From the NCBI GenBank assembly GCA_013215775.1, contig JABSQO010000002.1, positions 62,001 to 126,000 on the forward strand: 64,000 nt of DNA, read 5' to 3'. Positions 15,883-24,587 of the stretch are shown one piece after another. The DNA comes from Piscirickettsiaceae bacterium. GTDB taxonomy: Bacteria > Pseudomonadota > Gammaproteobacteria > Nitrosococcales > Methylophagaceae. A program made the position numbers and the translations under genes. The notes beneath the pieces were generated by a model. The model worked only from the letters and a program-made list of their open reading frames with translations. It ran no database searches and was not told where the DNA came from. Numbering within the stretch: position 1 is the first letter of the stretch; each line of letters begins with the position of its first letter.

Positions 15883-18138
15883 TTATTTTGTCAGGCTGGC
15901 AAATAAAGCAGGTAGTTTTTCGGGCAATTTATTTACATTATCAATGACCATATGTTGATGACCAAAAATATCATCTACGTAGTCATCTGCATGGGGATCC
16001 AGCGTAATGCAATAGCTATAAATACCTTGTTGATCAAGTTCTTGTACTGCTTTATGTGTATCTTCAATTAATAGACGTTCATCATCCACGTCGATATCAG
16101 CGGGTTCACCATCGGTAATTATTAATAATAATTTCTTATCTGCTTTTTGAGCAGAAAGGTAGTGGGCCGCATGACGCATTGCTGCACCCATACGGGTTGA
16201 ATAGCCTGCTTTAAGCCCCGCTATTCGTCCTTTAACTTCATCATTCCATTGTTCGCTAAAACCTTTAATATGATGGTAACGCACATCATGGCGGGTATTT
16301 GAATGAAAACCTGCTATGGCAAATTTGTCCCCAAGCTGATCGATAGACCAAGAAAGAAGTGACACGGATTCTTGGCAAAGTTCTAAAATAGATTGGCTTG
16401 CACCTTGTGGAATATCATTGGTTGATTCGGAGAGATCAAGCAATAACATCACAGCAATATCTCGGCCATCATGACGATGGCTCATATTAATTCGGGTATC
16501 AGGTTGGCTACCACTTTTCAGATCAATTAATGAGCGAATGGCTATATCGAGATCAAGCTCAGAGCCTTCTTCTTGATAACGAATACGCACGGTATTTTGA
16601 GGTTTTAATAATTCTAAAATCTGTTTCATCCGTTTGAGAACGGCATTATGTTTTTCTAATAGTGTATCAATGTCACTTGCATTACCGGTTGGATGTAAGG
16701 CTTCGTACACACTTACCCAGTCAGGGCGGTAGCTTTGGGACTTATAATCCCATTCGGGATAATGGCGGGGGGGTAAACCTTGATGCTCTTCTTCCTCCGG
16801 TTGGGTTTGACGATGATCATCAAATGACTCTTCTTCATCCCCTTCTTCGATAAATATCCACATATGACGATTATCATCACGGTAATCAATTTCGGTATCA
16901 TCAAAAAAAACATTGGCAAGTTGGTCGCTTTGAATGCGTGTTCGAGCAACATACGATAAGGCAATACCGGCAATTTCTTTGGTACTGGATTCACCCTCCG
17001 TCATTGTGTCGTGGAAGCGTTCTGTAAACTCCAGTAAATCTGGATCGGTGTAACCATGATTAGGGTCTAGCAATGCCAATGACAACATAGCAAGACGATG
17101 GCGGAGACACGATTGTATTTCTGGATCGCATGCGCCCTCAATAGGACGAGGATGCAGTTTAATAAATACTTGCCGTAAACCAGGATATTGTTGGATGGCT
17201 AAATGTTCGACTCGAGCATCTTCAATAAACTCTACGGCCATGCGTTGAAAAGGACTATAGTTATCAGCGATGATAGGTTTAGTCCACCGTTGATGTGCTG
17301 CCATATGCGCTAAAGTCGCACGATAACGATCGATACCTGTGACGGTATTAATATCATCATAAACATCAGGAATTCTGAAGCCTAATTGATCAAAATAAGG
17401 TTGTGGTTTGCGTAGTTCATCAAACCCTAAAGAGTAGGGAACAAGTTGAGGGTCCGACTGCCATAAACCCTGCATATAGAGATTAAGTTTACGTTCATGA
17501 TCATAGAATAACGTGCCATGTCGCTCGCGTTGCATAATGGCAAGGCTATCAGCAGATTGTAGGGTAAAAAAGTCTCGTTGACGTTCAGGGTGTGTGTTGT
17601 AATAGCGAATGCCATAATCAATCCAGTTTTTTAAGCCTGCAAGTGATAACTGGCCGATCAGGTAAGGCATTTTCTCTAATAGATCAGACACACTAGGACT
17701 AGGTATAGTGGCATGATGCCCGTGAATTGATACCGATGTTTTTTCCATCATGTCAAAGATAAGATCACAGTAGAGCTGTAAGGCATCAATATCGCCCAAG
17801 CGTCGGGCAACCGTTGGCAGTGTCTGCAAAAATATGGGGATCGCTTTGCCATTAATGGTGCGAGAAAATTCCCACACTGTTTGAGAGACTAGGCTGATCA
17901 CCTGTTCACCAAGGTGTTCTGCCATGGCTGGAATGTCTTCCAAATAGCTCAGTACGGGTTCAACACCACGACCAATTGAGCAAATGAGTGAGGCACCTTG
18001 TAGATAATCTTCAATACCTTTCTCAGATAATAAGGCACTTGCTTCTGCCATACATTCATCAAAAATAGGATCGATTTGGTCAAAGCCACATGTTAGCTTT
18101 TCACGGTAGGGATTTTCTGCAATTTCAGTGTCACTCAT
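15883..18138 (-). CDS. cbbO: RuBisCO activation protein CbbO (VWA domain)
   Basis: CbbO is the von Willebrand A partner of CbbQ; together they form an ATP-driven complex that removes inhibitory sugar phosphates from RuBisCO. The 751-residue product has an alpha-helical N-terminal part, an acidic middle (residues 415-455), and a C-terminal VWA domain. The metal-binding MIDAS motif is DLSES (568-572), with the further motif ITDGEPADIDVDD. It lies 18 bases after cbbQ, the usual order. The related NorD of nitric oxide reductase has the same layout, but the adjoining cbbM decides for CbbO. Confidence 0.94.
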   Translation of the reverse strand: MSDTEIAENPYREKLTCGFDQIDPIFDECMAEASALLSEKGIEDYLQGASLICSIGRGVEPVLSYLEDIPAMAEHLGEQVISLVSQTVWEFSRTINGKAIPIFLQTLPTVARRLGDIDALQLYCDLIFDMMEKTSVSIHGHHATIPSPSVSDLLEKMPYLIGQLSLAGLKNWIDYGIRYYNTHPERQRDFFTLQSADSLAIMQRERHGTLFYDHERKLNLYMQGLWQSDPQLVPYSLGFDELRKPQPYFDQLGFRIPDVYDDINTVTGIDRYRATLAHMAAHQRWTKPIIADNYSPFQRMAVEFIEDARVEHLAIQQYPGLRQVFIKLHPRPIEGACDPEIQSCLRHRLAMLSLALLDPNHGYTDPDLLEFTERFHDTMTEGESSTKEIAGIALSYVARTRIQSDQLANVFFDDTEIDYRDDNRHMWIFIEEGDEEESFDDHRQTQPEEEEHQGLPPRHYPEWDYKSQSYRPDWVSVYEALHPTGNASDIDTLLEKHNAVLKRMKQILELLKPQNTVRIRYQEEGSELDLDIAIRSLIDLKSGSQPDTRINMSHRHDGRDIAVMLLLDLSESTNDIPQGASQSILELCQESVSLLSWSIDQLGDKFAIAGFHSNTRHDVRYHHIKGFSEQWNDEVKGRIAGLKAGYSTRMGAAMRHAAHYLSAQKADKKLLLIITDGEPADIDVDDERLLIEDTHKAVQELDQQGIYSYCITLDPHADDYVDDIFGHQHMVIDNVNKLPEKLPALFASLTK

Positions 18139-18156
18139 GGTGAACTATCTAAATAG

Positions 18157-18960
18157 TTAAGCGAAAATAGTATTAATGGCATGATCTAAGGTGTCACGGA
18201 TATCAGCATCATCAGTAATAGGGCGTACTAATGCCATTTTACAAGCGGCTTTAGCTTCGATACCTTGATCCATTAATGAGGCGGCATAGGTCAGTAGGCG
18301 TGTTGAGATACCTTCATCCAGACCATGGCCTTTCAAGTTACGTGCGGTACCTGCTACTTTAACTAATTTTTCTGCTAATTCGGCGTTAATACCAGTCTCT
18401 TTTTGCAAAATAGTTGATTCAGTTTCTGCATTAGGGTAATCAAACTCAAATGCGGTGAAACGTTGTTTGGTAGATTGTTTTAAGTCTTTCATGAGACTTT
18501 GGTAACCCGGATTATAAGAAATAACCAGTTGGAAATCAGGGTGAGCCTTAAGCAATTCTCCCTTTTTATCTAAAGGTAATACACGACGGTGATCGGTTAA
18601 TGGGTGGATAACAACCGTTGTATCCTGACGCGCCTCAACGATTTCATCTAAGTAACAAATTGCCCCAATTCGTGCTGCAATTGTTAAAGGCCCATCTAAC
18701 CAACGTGTGCCATTGGCATCTAATAAATAACGACCGACCAAATCAGAGGCGGTCATATCTTCATTACAGGCAACAGTGATCAATGGCTTATTTAATTTCC
18801 ACGCCATATGTTCAATAAAACGTGATTTACCACAGCCTGTTGGCCCCTTAACCATGACCGGTAGGCGAGCTTGATAAGCAGCACTATATAGTTCAATCTC
18901 GTCATTTTGAGCTTGATAGAAAGGTTCTTCTTTGATTAGGTATTGGCTTATATCAGTCAT
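18157..18960 (-). CDS. cbbQ: RuBisCO activase AAA+ ATPase CbbQ
   Basis: MoxR-type AAA+ ATPase of 267 residues with Walker A GPTGCGKS (39-46), Walker B ICYLDE (101-106) and the sensor-1 region LVISYNPGYQS. The QSTKQRFTAFEFDYP and ISTRLLTYAASL stretches are typical of the CbbQ/NirQ/NorQ group. It powers the CbbQO activase acting on the RuBisCO encoded next to it. The gene begins 170 bases after cbbM, with a strong stem-loop between them that may lower its expression relative to cbbM. Confidence 0.95.
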   Translation of the reverse strand: MTDISQYLIKEEPFYQAQNDEIELYSAAYQARLPVMVKGPTGCGKSRFIEHMAWKLNKPLITVACNEDMTASDLVGRYLLDANGTRWLDGPLTIAARIGAICYLDEIVEARQDTTVVIHPLTDHRRVLPLDKKGELLKAHPDFQLVISYNPGYQSLMKDLKQSTKQRFTAFEFDYPNAETESTILQKETGINAELAEKLVKVAGTARNLKGHGLDEGISTRLLTYAASLMDQGIEAKAACKMALVRPITDDADIRDTLDHAINTIFA

Positions 18961-19077
18961 AATGTCGGCTTTTTGTGAAAGAAAGAATTCAAGAAAAGAA
19001 AGGATAATTGTCGATATTATTTATTTTGCTGAATGCTCTCAATGATTGAGAATAAATGGAGTTTTGGTGTTGATATT

Positions 19078-19103
19078 CCCCCCACCACCGGAGTGGTAGG
19101 GAG
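19078..19103 (-). other. Stem-loop just after cbbM, possible mRNA-stabilising element
   Basis: An 11-bp stem (GTGGTAGGGAG pairs with a C-rich arm, two G-U pairs when read on the minus strand) closes a 4-base loop, 28 bases after the cbbM stop. On the minus strand the stem is not followed by a T run, so it looks like an RNA 3'-end protector or partial attenuator, not a full terminator. Confidence 0.6.
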
Positions 19104-19130
19104 GTATCTTTTTTCTTTTGGTAATTAGGC

Positions 19131-20513
19131 TTATTTATGTACGCCTAATTTTTCACGCCAGCCTGGGTAGAGCTTATCAGCATCACCTGGGAATGATTCA
19201 AATGCACGAGCAAATTCACGATGCTCCTTAGCAAATTCGATAGGATCTGCACCTGCTTTCCAACATTCAAATGCTTGGCGCAATGATGTTGCACCCGCTG
19301 CAGGGCTATCAATATGGCCATAAGCACCACCACCGGATGTGTTAATCACATTACCGTGACCTAAGTTCTCAAAGAAACCAGGTAAACGTAATGCATTCAT
19401 ACCACCAGAGATGATAGGGGTAGTAGGTTTCATGCCATACCATTCTTGATGATAGAAAGGACCATCAGCACTATCACGTTCGATCATGTAAGCGATGTTT
19501 CTATCATCAGCTCCGCCTTCCATTTTACCGTAGCCCATAGTACCTACGTGGATACCAGAGGCTCCCATAAGACGTGAAAGCTTAGCTAAAACAAACGCGG
19601 TATAACCACGAACAGATGAAGGTGATGTAATCGCACCATGACCTGCGCGATGGTAATGTAAGTATTGATTAGGATAGTTTCGACGAGCCGTTGTTACCAT
19701 GCCGCAACCACCTACATAACCATCGACTAAGAAGGCAACATGATGAGCATTTTCAGCAAATGTTTCCAAAATATAATCAGCACGAGCACACATTTCATGG
19801 TGATCGTCAGCAGTGATGTTGGCAGAGAATAACTTCGCTTCACCTGTTTCATCCTGAGCACGTCTCATTGCATCGGCAACTAATGGCGTAACCTCTTTCA
19901 TGCGAGCATAAACTTGGTTACCTTGTGGTTCATCATTTTTGATGAAATCACCACCTAACCAGAACTGGTATGCTGCTTCAGCGAAAGGCTTAGGACGTAG
20001 GCCTAGTTTTGGTTTAATGATTGTGCCAGCGATATAACCACCATCGACACGTGGGCGACCTAGCGTATTCCACATATCCGTGATGTCCATTGATGGGCCA
20101 TCAAAAATATCTAGCATTGCTTTTGGTATATAGACATCTTGCATTTGCGCACATTGAACATCACCCATGCCTTGGTTATTACCAATAGCTAGCGTTAAGA
20201 ATGATACGACCATAGTACGACCATCAATGATGTTACGATCGAATAGATCATTCGGGTAAGCAATTTTCATGATGCCTTTTGCTTCATCAATCTCGTAAAC
20301 CATTGCATCAAGATCTTTGGTGAAGTCATCAGTGGTTGAAACTTCAACATTAGTACCTGTTGATGATTCGGCTGCAAAGTGAGCTGCTGTTTCTAAATAG
20401 CCACCAAAACCTGGCATTGGGGTCATGGTATAAGCGACAAGCATATGCTTGCCATTAGCGATAAGATCTTCCTCTTTCAGACTAAGATCCGCGTAACGTG
20501 ATGATTGATCCAT
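19131..20513 (-). CDS. cbbM: RuBisCO form II large subunit
   Basis: The enzyme adds CO2 to ribulose 1,5-bisphosphate, the carbon-fixing step of the Calvin cycle. The 460-residue sequence is form II: active-site K167 in GTIIKPKLG, the carbamylated lysine K192 in [11 protein letters not shown] with the metal ligands D194 and E195, H288 in HYHRAGHGA, and loop-6 K330 in GTMGYGK. No small-subunit gene is adjacent, as expected for form II dimers. ATG with AAGG 9 bases upstream. It heads the cbbM-cbbQ-cbbO run and is divergent from cbbR. It is also the best evidence that the organism is autotrophic. Confidence 0.98.
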   Translation of the reverse strand: MDQSSRYADLSLKEEDLIANGKHMLVAYTMTPMPGFGGYLETAAHFAAESSTGTNVEVSTTDDFTKDLDAMVYEIDEAKGIMKIAYPNDLFDRNIIDGRTMVVSFLTLAIGNNQGMGDVQCAQMQDVYIPKAMLDIFDGPSMDITDMWNTLGRPRVDGGYIAGTIIKPKLGLRPKPFAEAAYQFWLGGDFIKNDEPQGNQVYARMKEVTPLVADAMRRAQDETGEAKLFSANITADDHHEMCARADYILETFAENAHHVAFLVDGYVGGCGMVTTARRNYPNQYLHYHRAGHGAITSPSSVRGYTAFVLAKLSRLMGASGIHVGTMGYGKMEGGADDRNIAYMIERDSADGPFYHQEWYGMKPTTPIISGGMNALRLPGFFENLGHGNVINTSGGGAYGHIDSPAAGATSLRQAFECWKAGADPIEFAKEHREFARAFESFPGDADKLYPGWREKLGVHK

Positions 20514-20546
20514 TATATTTACCTTCTATATAGTTAGTGAATGGCC

Positions 20547-20617
20547 AAGAAACTACTTAAAATATTTTATTTTTATCTCAATTCTTAAAAAAACTAAAAT
20601 ATTCTAAATAGTTTCTT
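20547..20617. promoter_or_regulatory. Large inverted repeat between cbbM and cbbR
   Basis: Two 23-base arms (20547-20569 and 20595-20617) are inverted copies matching at 21 of 23 positions, with a 25-base AT-rich spacer. The arms lie 34-104 bases upstream of the cbbM start, where a LysR-type regulator would bind. This is most likely the CbbR operator or a cruciform-forming region; the assignment to CbbR is inferred from position. Confidence 0.65.
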
Positions 20618-20663
20618 AAACTTTTCCTAATGTTCTCAGTTCGTACGTTTTTGAATAACGTAG

Positions 20664-20691
20664 TTGAAGTGTAGGGTATTTTTAGTATAAA
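20664..20691 (+). promoter_or_regulatory. Candidate cbbR promoter
   Basis: TTGAAG (4 of 6) and TATAAA (5 of 6) are separated by 16 bases, 40 bases before the cbbR start. The -10 lies inside the interrupted palindrome AGTATAAATAATACT (20684-20698), which could serve for autoregulation. Confidence 0.5.
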
Positions 20692-20731
20692 TAATACTCA
20701 AATATTTTGACAATATAGATAAGAAATACTT

Positions 20732-21646
20732 ATGATGATGGGTATGAACATAACAATACGCCAATTTCAAATATTTGAAGCTGTTGCACAACATTTAAGT
20801 TATACCCGTGCGGCTGAATTACTATATTTAAGCCAACCTGCTGTTTCAATGCAAATAAAACAATTGGAAAATGAAGTTGAAGTACCTTTGTTTGAACGGA
20901 TAGGTAAGAGATTATTTTTAACTGAAGCCGGTGAAGAATTACTTATTTACGCACGGAATATTTCACAACAACTCGCCGAGTTAGATGATGTGTTTAATGA
21001 AATACGAGGAAGTGAAAGAGGGCGACTGACTATTGCTGTAGCAACAACCGCTAACTATTTTTCTTTGAAATTATTAGGCGAATTTTATCGGCGATTTTCG
21101 GGTACAAAAATTAGTCTAGATGTCACCAATCGTGAAAGTTTATTAAAGCATTTGAATGATAATACGGTTGATATGGTGATCATGGGGCAACCACCAGAAG
21201 GGTTGGATGTCGAAGCAACCCCCTTTTTGGAAAATGCATTAGTTGTTATCGCTCCTAAAGGACATGAATTAATTACACAAAAACAAATCCCCTTATCTGT
21301 TTTGCAGCAGGAGACCTTTATTATACGTGAGCATGGATCGGGTACAAGGATCGCAATGGAGCGTTTTTTTGAACAAAGTGGTTATAGCATTAGCTCAGTA
21401 ATGGAAATGAGCAGTAATGAAGCTATTAATCAGGCTGTTGAAGCAGGATTGGGTTTAGGTATTGCATCACTGCATACTTTAGAAGCGGAACTTTCTTCAG
21501 AACGATTACATGTATTGGATGTAGAGTCATTTCCTATTGTACGTCATTGGTATCTAGTGCATCGTCGAGGTAAACGTTTAACGGCATTAATGGAAGCGTT
21601 CAAGCGGTTAGTTATAGATGAAACGGGTACAATATTAAAGATCTAA
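20732..21646 (+). CDS. cbbR: LysR-type regulator CbbR
   Basis: LysR-family activator of 304 residues. The N-terminal winged HTH is ITIRQFQIFEAVAQHLSYTRAAELLYLSQPAVSMQIKQLE; the following dimerisation helix and periplasmic-binding-like effector domain are complete, with LTIAVATTANYFSLKLLGEF at its start. Divergent placement from cbbM and the HTH sequence fit CbbR, which senses Calvin-cycle metabolites and activates cbb genes. Four possible starts lie close together (MMMGM); the fourth at 20744 would match most LysR proteins. Its end overlaps the convergent FMN-binding gene by 12 bases. Confidence 0.93.
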   Translation: MMMGMNITIRQFQIFEAVAQHLSYTRAAELLYLSQPAVSMQIKQLENEVEVPLFERIGKRLFLTEAGEELLIYARNISQQLAELDDVFNEIRGSERGRLTIAVATTANYFSLKLLGEFYRRFSGTKISLDVTNRESLLKHLNDNTVDMVIMGQPPEGLDVEATPFLENALVVIAPKGHELITQKQIPLSVLQQETFIIREHGSGTRIAMERFFEQSGYSISSVMEMSSNEAINQAVEAGLGLGIASLHTLEAELSSERLHVLDVESFPIVRHWYLVHRRGKRLTALMEAFKRLVIDETGTILKI

Positions 21647-22078
21647 TGATGTTGGTTCTAACCATTTTACTTGGCCGAAGCCTGCTACTAATCTGATTTT
21701 AGATAATTTTAGTAAATAAAAATTAAAACCAGGCAATTCTAATATCATCGAAGCTGCAGGAAATTTCTCAAGATAGTGCTTACGTAGTTGAATTTCATCT
21801 TTAGTAAGTTCTGCATTTGCCAAGCAGGTCACGCGTGCTCCCGCACTTGGGTTGTCAACATCAGTAGGATCAAAAATTGTTAATGATACTTTAGGATTGG
21901 CTTGAATATTATGGGTGTGTTCTGCTAAGTGACTAATGAAAATTGCAATGTCACCATTATCACTAATGATATAAGGCGTGACTGAACCAAAGGGATATCC
22001 AGCTTCTGATAGTGAGTGTGTTGATAAAACCCCATAAAATTGATCACGAATAAATTGAGCAGGGTCGAGTATTGTCAT
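21635..22078 (-). CDS. Pyridoxamine 5'-phosphate oxidase-like FMN-binding protein
   Basis: A 147-residue split-barrel flavoprotein of the PNPOx-like/HugZ type: LSTHSLSEAGYPFGSVTPYIISDNGDIAIFIS, ISHLAEHTHNIQANPKVSLTIF and GARVTCLANAEL are the typical barrel strands, where FMN or heme would bind. The C-terminal GFNFYLLKLSKIRLVAGFGQVKWL resembles HugZ-type proteins. Substrate unknown. The ATG overlaps the stop of the upstream gene (ATGA), so the pair is coupled; a TTG five codons earlier is less likely. Confidence 0.85.
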   Translation of the reverse strand: MTILDPAQFIRDQFYGVLSTHSLSEAGYPFGSVTPYIISDNGDIAIFISHLAEHTHNIQANPKVSLTIFDPTDVDNPSAGARVTCLANAELTKDEIQLRKHYLEKFPAASMILELPGFNFYLLKLSKIRLVAGFGQVKWLEPTSLDL

Positions 22079-22863
22079 GGTGTCATCAGCCAATTAATTT
22101 CTTCAGCTGTTGTCTTACCCACTAATACATAACGCAAGCTTTTAGGTATTTTGGACTCGATTTTTGATAGGGGAGTCCGGCCTGCCATAATTTCAGCATT
22201 ACGTTGAGGATAAAGTGGTTTTTGTTCAGGTTTAGCATAACCCTCTGGATAAATAGGTTGGTTGTTATAACCATATTTATCAGATGCACCAACGGTATGT
22301 AGTATTTCATGAGACATGATGATGGCATTTTGTGGGTTTTGTCGTGTATCAGCAAAAGCATGAATAACACCAATTAAACCTTTTTGCAGACCTAAAGAAT
22401 GATCGAGCGGTTGATTGTCTTGAGTTTGGTGATAGAGAACATAGAGCCGAATACGATCTGTATTGGACTTATTATCAGGGGTGTTTTTCCAAGCCCAATA
22501 CCGTAAATTAAGACTCCACATCATGACATCGAATATTGAATTACGATTTTCTGGTGGGGCTGGAGGTTTATCTTTAATACTGCTGCTAAGTGTCGTGAGA
22601 ATAGGTTGTTCTACGATTAAATGATATTGTTTGGCTCCGCGATTGAAGAAATCATCAATATCCTGAAAATCACTAAGTGACAATTGTTCAATATAGTTTT
22701 CGGTCTTTTGAGTGTTATCCCCATTGATTGGGAAAATAGTCACTTCTATTGGCTTAAACCATGAAGTGGTATTGAGACGTTGTTCTTGGGTGTAAATGGC
22801 CGCTATAGCTAATACTGATAGTAAAATAACAACACGAATGTTTCTAAAACTAAAGACTTTCAT
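22075..22863 (-). CDS. Putative membrane-anchored metzincin-like peptidase
   Basis: No named family is recognised. The protein has 262 residues with one N-terminal membrane helix (about 9-25) and a soluble, probably periplasmic, domain. Residues 185-195 read HEILHTVGASD, which is the extended zinc motif HExxHxxGxxD: H185, H189 and D195 as ligands and E186 as general base. About 30 residues later AEIMAGR (M226) could be the Met-turn. These two features together are those of metzincin peptidases. The substrate is unknown. It is translationally coupled to the FMN-binding protein. Confidence 0.72.
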   Translation of the reverse strand: MKVFSFRNIRVVILLSVLAIAAIYTQEQRLNTTSWFKPIEVTIFPINGDNTQKTENYIEQLSLSDFQDIDDFFNRGAKQYHLIVEQPILTTLSSSIKDKPPAPPENRNSIFDVMMWSLNLRYWAWKNTPDNKSNTDRIRLYVLYHQTQDNQPLDHSLGLQKGLIGVIHAFADTRQNPQNAIIMSHEILHTVGASDKYGYNNQPIYPEGYAKPEQKPLYPQRNAEIMAGRTPLSKIESKIPKSLRYVLVGKTTAEEINWLMTP

Positions 22864-22900
22864 GGATAAATCTTAATGAGTATTGAAATATGACACAAAT

Positions 22901-22937
22901 AAAAAAGGCCGGTGGATAACTCCAGCCGGCCTTTTTA
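22901..22937 (-). terminator. Rho-independent terminator after the cold-shock gene
   Basis: GGCCGG and CCGGCC arms form the base of a stem with an imperfect upper part. A run of six T residues follows on the minus strand, and the opposite strand has a T5 run, so it may work in both directions. It lies 18 bases after the csp stop. Confidence 0.85.
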
Positions 22938-22954
22938 TATTACTTAAGTGCTAT

Positions 22955-23164
22955 TTAAGCTGGGACTACATTCTCAGCTTGTGGACCTTTTGCACCTTGA
23001 GTTACTTCCATTGTTACAGCTTGACCTTCCGCTAAAGACTTAAATCCATCAGCTTGGATTGCACTGTGATGTACAAATACATCTGGACCATCTGTTTGCT
23101 CGATAAAACCGAAACCTTTTGCATCGTTGAACCACTTAACGGTTCCAGTAACTTGTTCTGCCAT
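22955..23164 (-). CDS. Cold-shock protein, CspA family
   Basis: A 69-residue single cold-shock domain with RNP1 KGFGFI and RNP2 VFVHH, beginning [17 protein letters not shown]. Such proteins melt RNA secondary structure or act in transcription antitermination. The length and the C-terminal [10 protein letters not shown] are standard. AGAGG lies six bases before the ATG. A doubled ACTAGT palindrome occurs in the leader. It is followed by a terminator and preceded by yggX. Which Csp paralogue it is cannot be told. Confidence 0.97.
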   Translation of the reverse strand: MAEQVTGTVKWFNDAKGFGFIEQTDGPDVFVHHSAIQADGFKSLAEGQAVTMEVTQGAKGPQAENVVPA

Positions 23165-23210
23165 GTCTAACCTCTGTTGTTGTTTACTAGTTGTACTAGT
23201 ATGTTTAAAT

Positions 23211-23477
23211 TTATTCAGCTACAAAATCTGTTGGTGGTTTTGAGCCTTCACCAAAGAAAAATTTATCCAATTCTTCTTTAAGAAACTGCTGTGATTTTGG
23301 ATCAGCTAACGACAATCGATTTTCATTTATCAACATTGTCTGTTGGCCTAACCACATTTGCCAGCCTTCTTTTGAGACGGACTCATATATCTTTTTGCCA
23401 AGCTCACCAGGGTAGGGTTGAAAATCCAGACCTTCAGCTTCAACGCCGAGTTTAACACAATGGACAATATGTGCCAT
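23211..23477 (-). CDS. yggX: Fe(II) trafficking protein YggX
   Basis: The 88-residue product matches the YggX family: start [11 protein letters not shown], with the conserved cysteine C7, [35 protein letters not shown], and the C-terminal [14 protein letters not shown]. YggX is thought to protect iron-sulfur clusters from oxidation and to handle labile iron. It follows mutY by 9 bases, as in E. coli, which makes sense because MutY carries a 4Fe-4S cluster. Confidence 0.96.
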   Translation of the reverse strand: MAHIVHCVKLGVEAEGLDFQPYPGELGKKIYESVSKEGWQMWLGQQTMLINENRLSLADPKSQQFLKEELDKFFFGEGSKPPTDFVAE

Positions 23478-23486
23478 GGGTTCCTC

Positions 23487-24536
23487 TTATTGTAATGATT
23501 TTAAAAACGATTTTACCGGTGAAGGTAAACCTAGTTGTAATGCATCTTCTATTTTATACCAAGCAAAACTTTTATTCTCAGCAATATGATGATGATGTTC
23601 ATTACCGGACACAAGGTGGGGGTATATATCTAACCTAAAGTGGCTAAACACATGACGTATAGAAGATTGTGGCGATATGTTTATTACCGCCATATTGAAC
23701 AAGTTTTTACAAATATTACTAATATTTTCACTGGTATCCGATTCTGGAAAACTCCATAATCCACCCCAAACCCCACTGTTAGGTCGTTGTTGTAATAAAA
23801 CTTTTCCATCTGATGATTGTGCGATAATCCAATTGGTTTTGCGGATCGGTATGGCCTTTTTAGGTTTAGATGATGGATATTTTGTTGGATCACCTTGTTG
23901 AAATCCAAGACAATTAATTTGTATGGGGCAAAGATTGCATTTAGGTTTACTACGAGTGCAAATCGTTGCGCCTAAATCCATTTGCGCTTGAATATAGTTA
24001 GCAATACGTTTTTGGGGCAATAATTGTTCAGCACGTTTCCATAGCTTTTGTTCAATATCCTTTTTGCCAGTCCAACCTGACACTGCATCGTAACGAGTAA
24101 GAACACGTTTTACATTGCCATCAAGAATAGGATGATGTTGGTGATATGCCAGTGCCATAATGGCACCAGCAGTTGAGCGACCGATGCCTGGTAATGCAAT
24201 GAGTTGTTCTAAATCATTAGGCATTTCACCTTGATGCTGCTGCATAATAATAGTAGCCGCTTTGTGTAAATTTCTAGCTCGAGCGTAATAACCTAAGCCA
24301 GTCCACAAAGCGAGTACATCATCAAGGTGTGCTTGAGCTAAAGAATAAACATCCTTATAACGCTCGATAAAGCGTTGGTAGTAGGGAATAACCGTAGCAA
24401 CCTGTGTTTGTTGCAACATGATTTCAGATAACCAGACACGATAAGGCGTTACCTGCTGTTGCCATGGAAGATCTTTACGACCAGAATGATCAAACCAGAC
24501 TAATAAGCTATCACTGAACTCTTTTGAGGTAGTCAA
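23487..24536 (-). CDS. mutY: A/G-specific adenine glycosylase MutY
   Basis: MutY removes adenine opposite 8-oxoguanine. The catalytic residues are E38 (SEIMLQQTQV) and D139 (ILDGNVKRVL). The helix-hairpin-helix is LPGIGRSTAGA, and the 4Fe-4S ligands are C193, C200, C203 and C209. A C-terminal NUDIX-like domain from about residue 230 recognises 8-oxoG. The start is a TTG at 24536 and no ATG gives a complete N-terminus. I see no good ribosome site, so translation may be weak. yggX follows. Confidence 0.94.
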   Translation of the reverse strand: MTTSKEFSDSLLVWFDHSGRKDLPWQQQVTPYRVWLSEIMLQQTQVATVIPYYQRFIERYKDVYSLAQAHLDDVLALWTGLGYYARARNLHKAATIIMQQHQGEMPNDLEQLIALPGIGRSTAGAIMALAYHQHHPILDGNVKRVLTRYDAVSGWTGKKDIEQKLWKRAEQLLPQKRIANYIQAQMDLGATICTRSKPKCNLCPIQINCLGFQQGDPTKYPSSKPKKAIPIRKTNWIIAQSSDGKVLLQQRPNSGVWGGLWSFPESDTSENISNICKNLFNMAVINISPQSSIRHVFSHFRLDIYPHLVSGNEHHHHIAENKSFAWYKIEDALQLGLPSPVKSFLKSLQ

Positions 24537-24587
24537 AATAATGCAATGCCCGTAGCCAATATTTAGCTACGGATACCGATCTGAATT

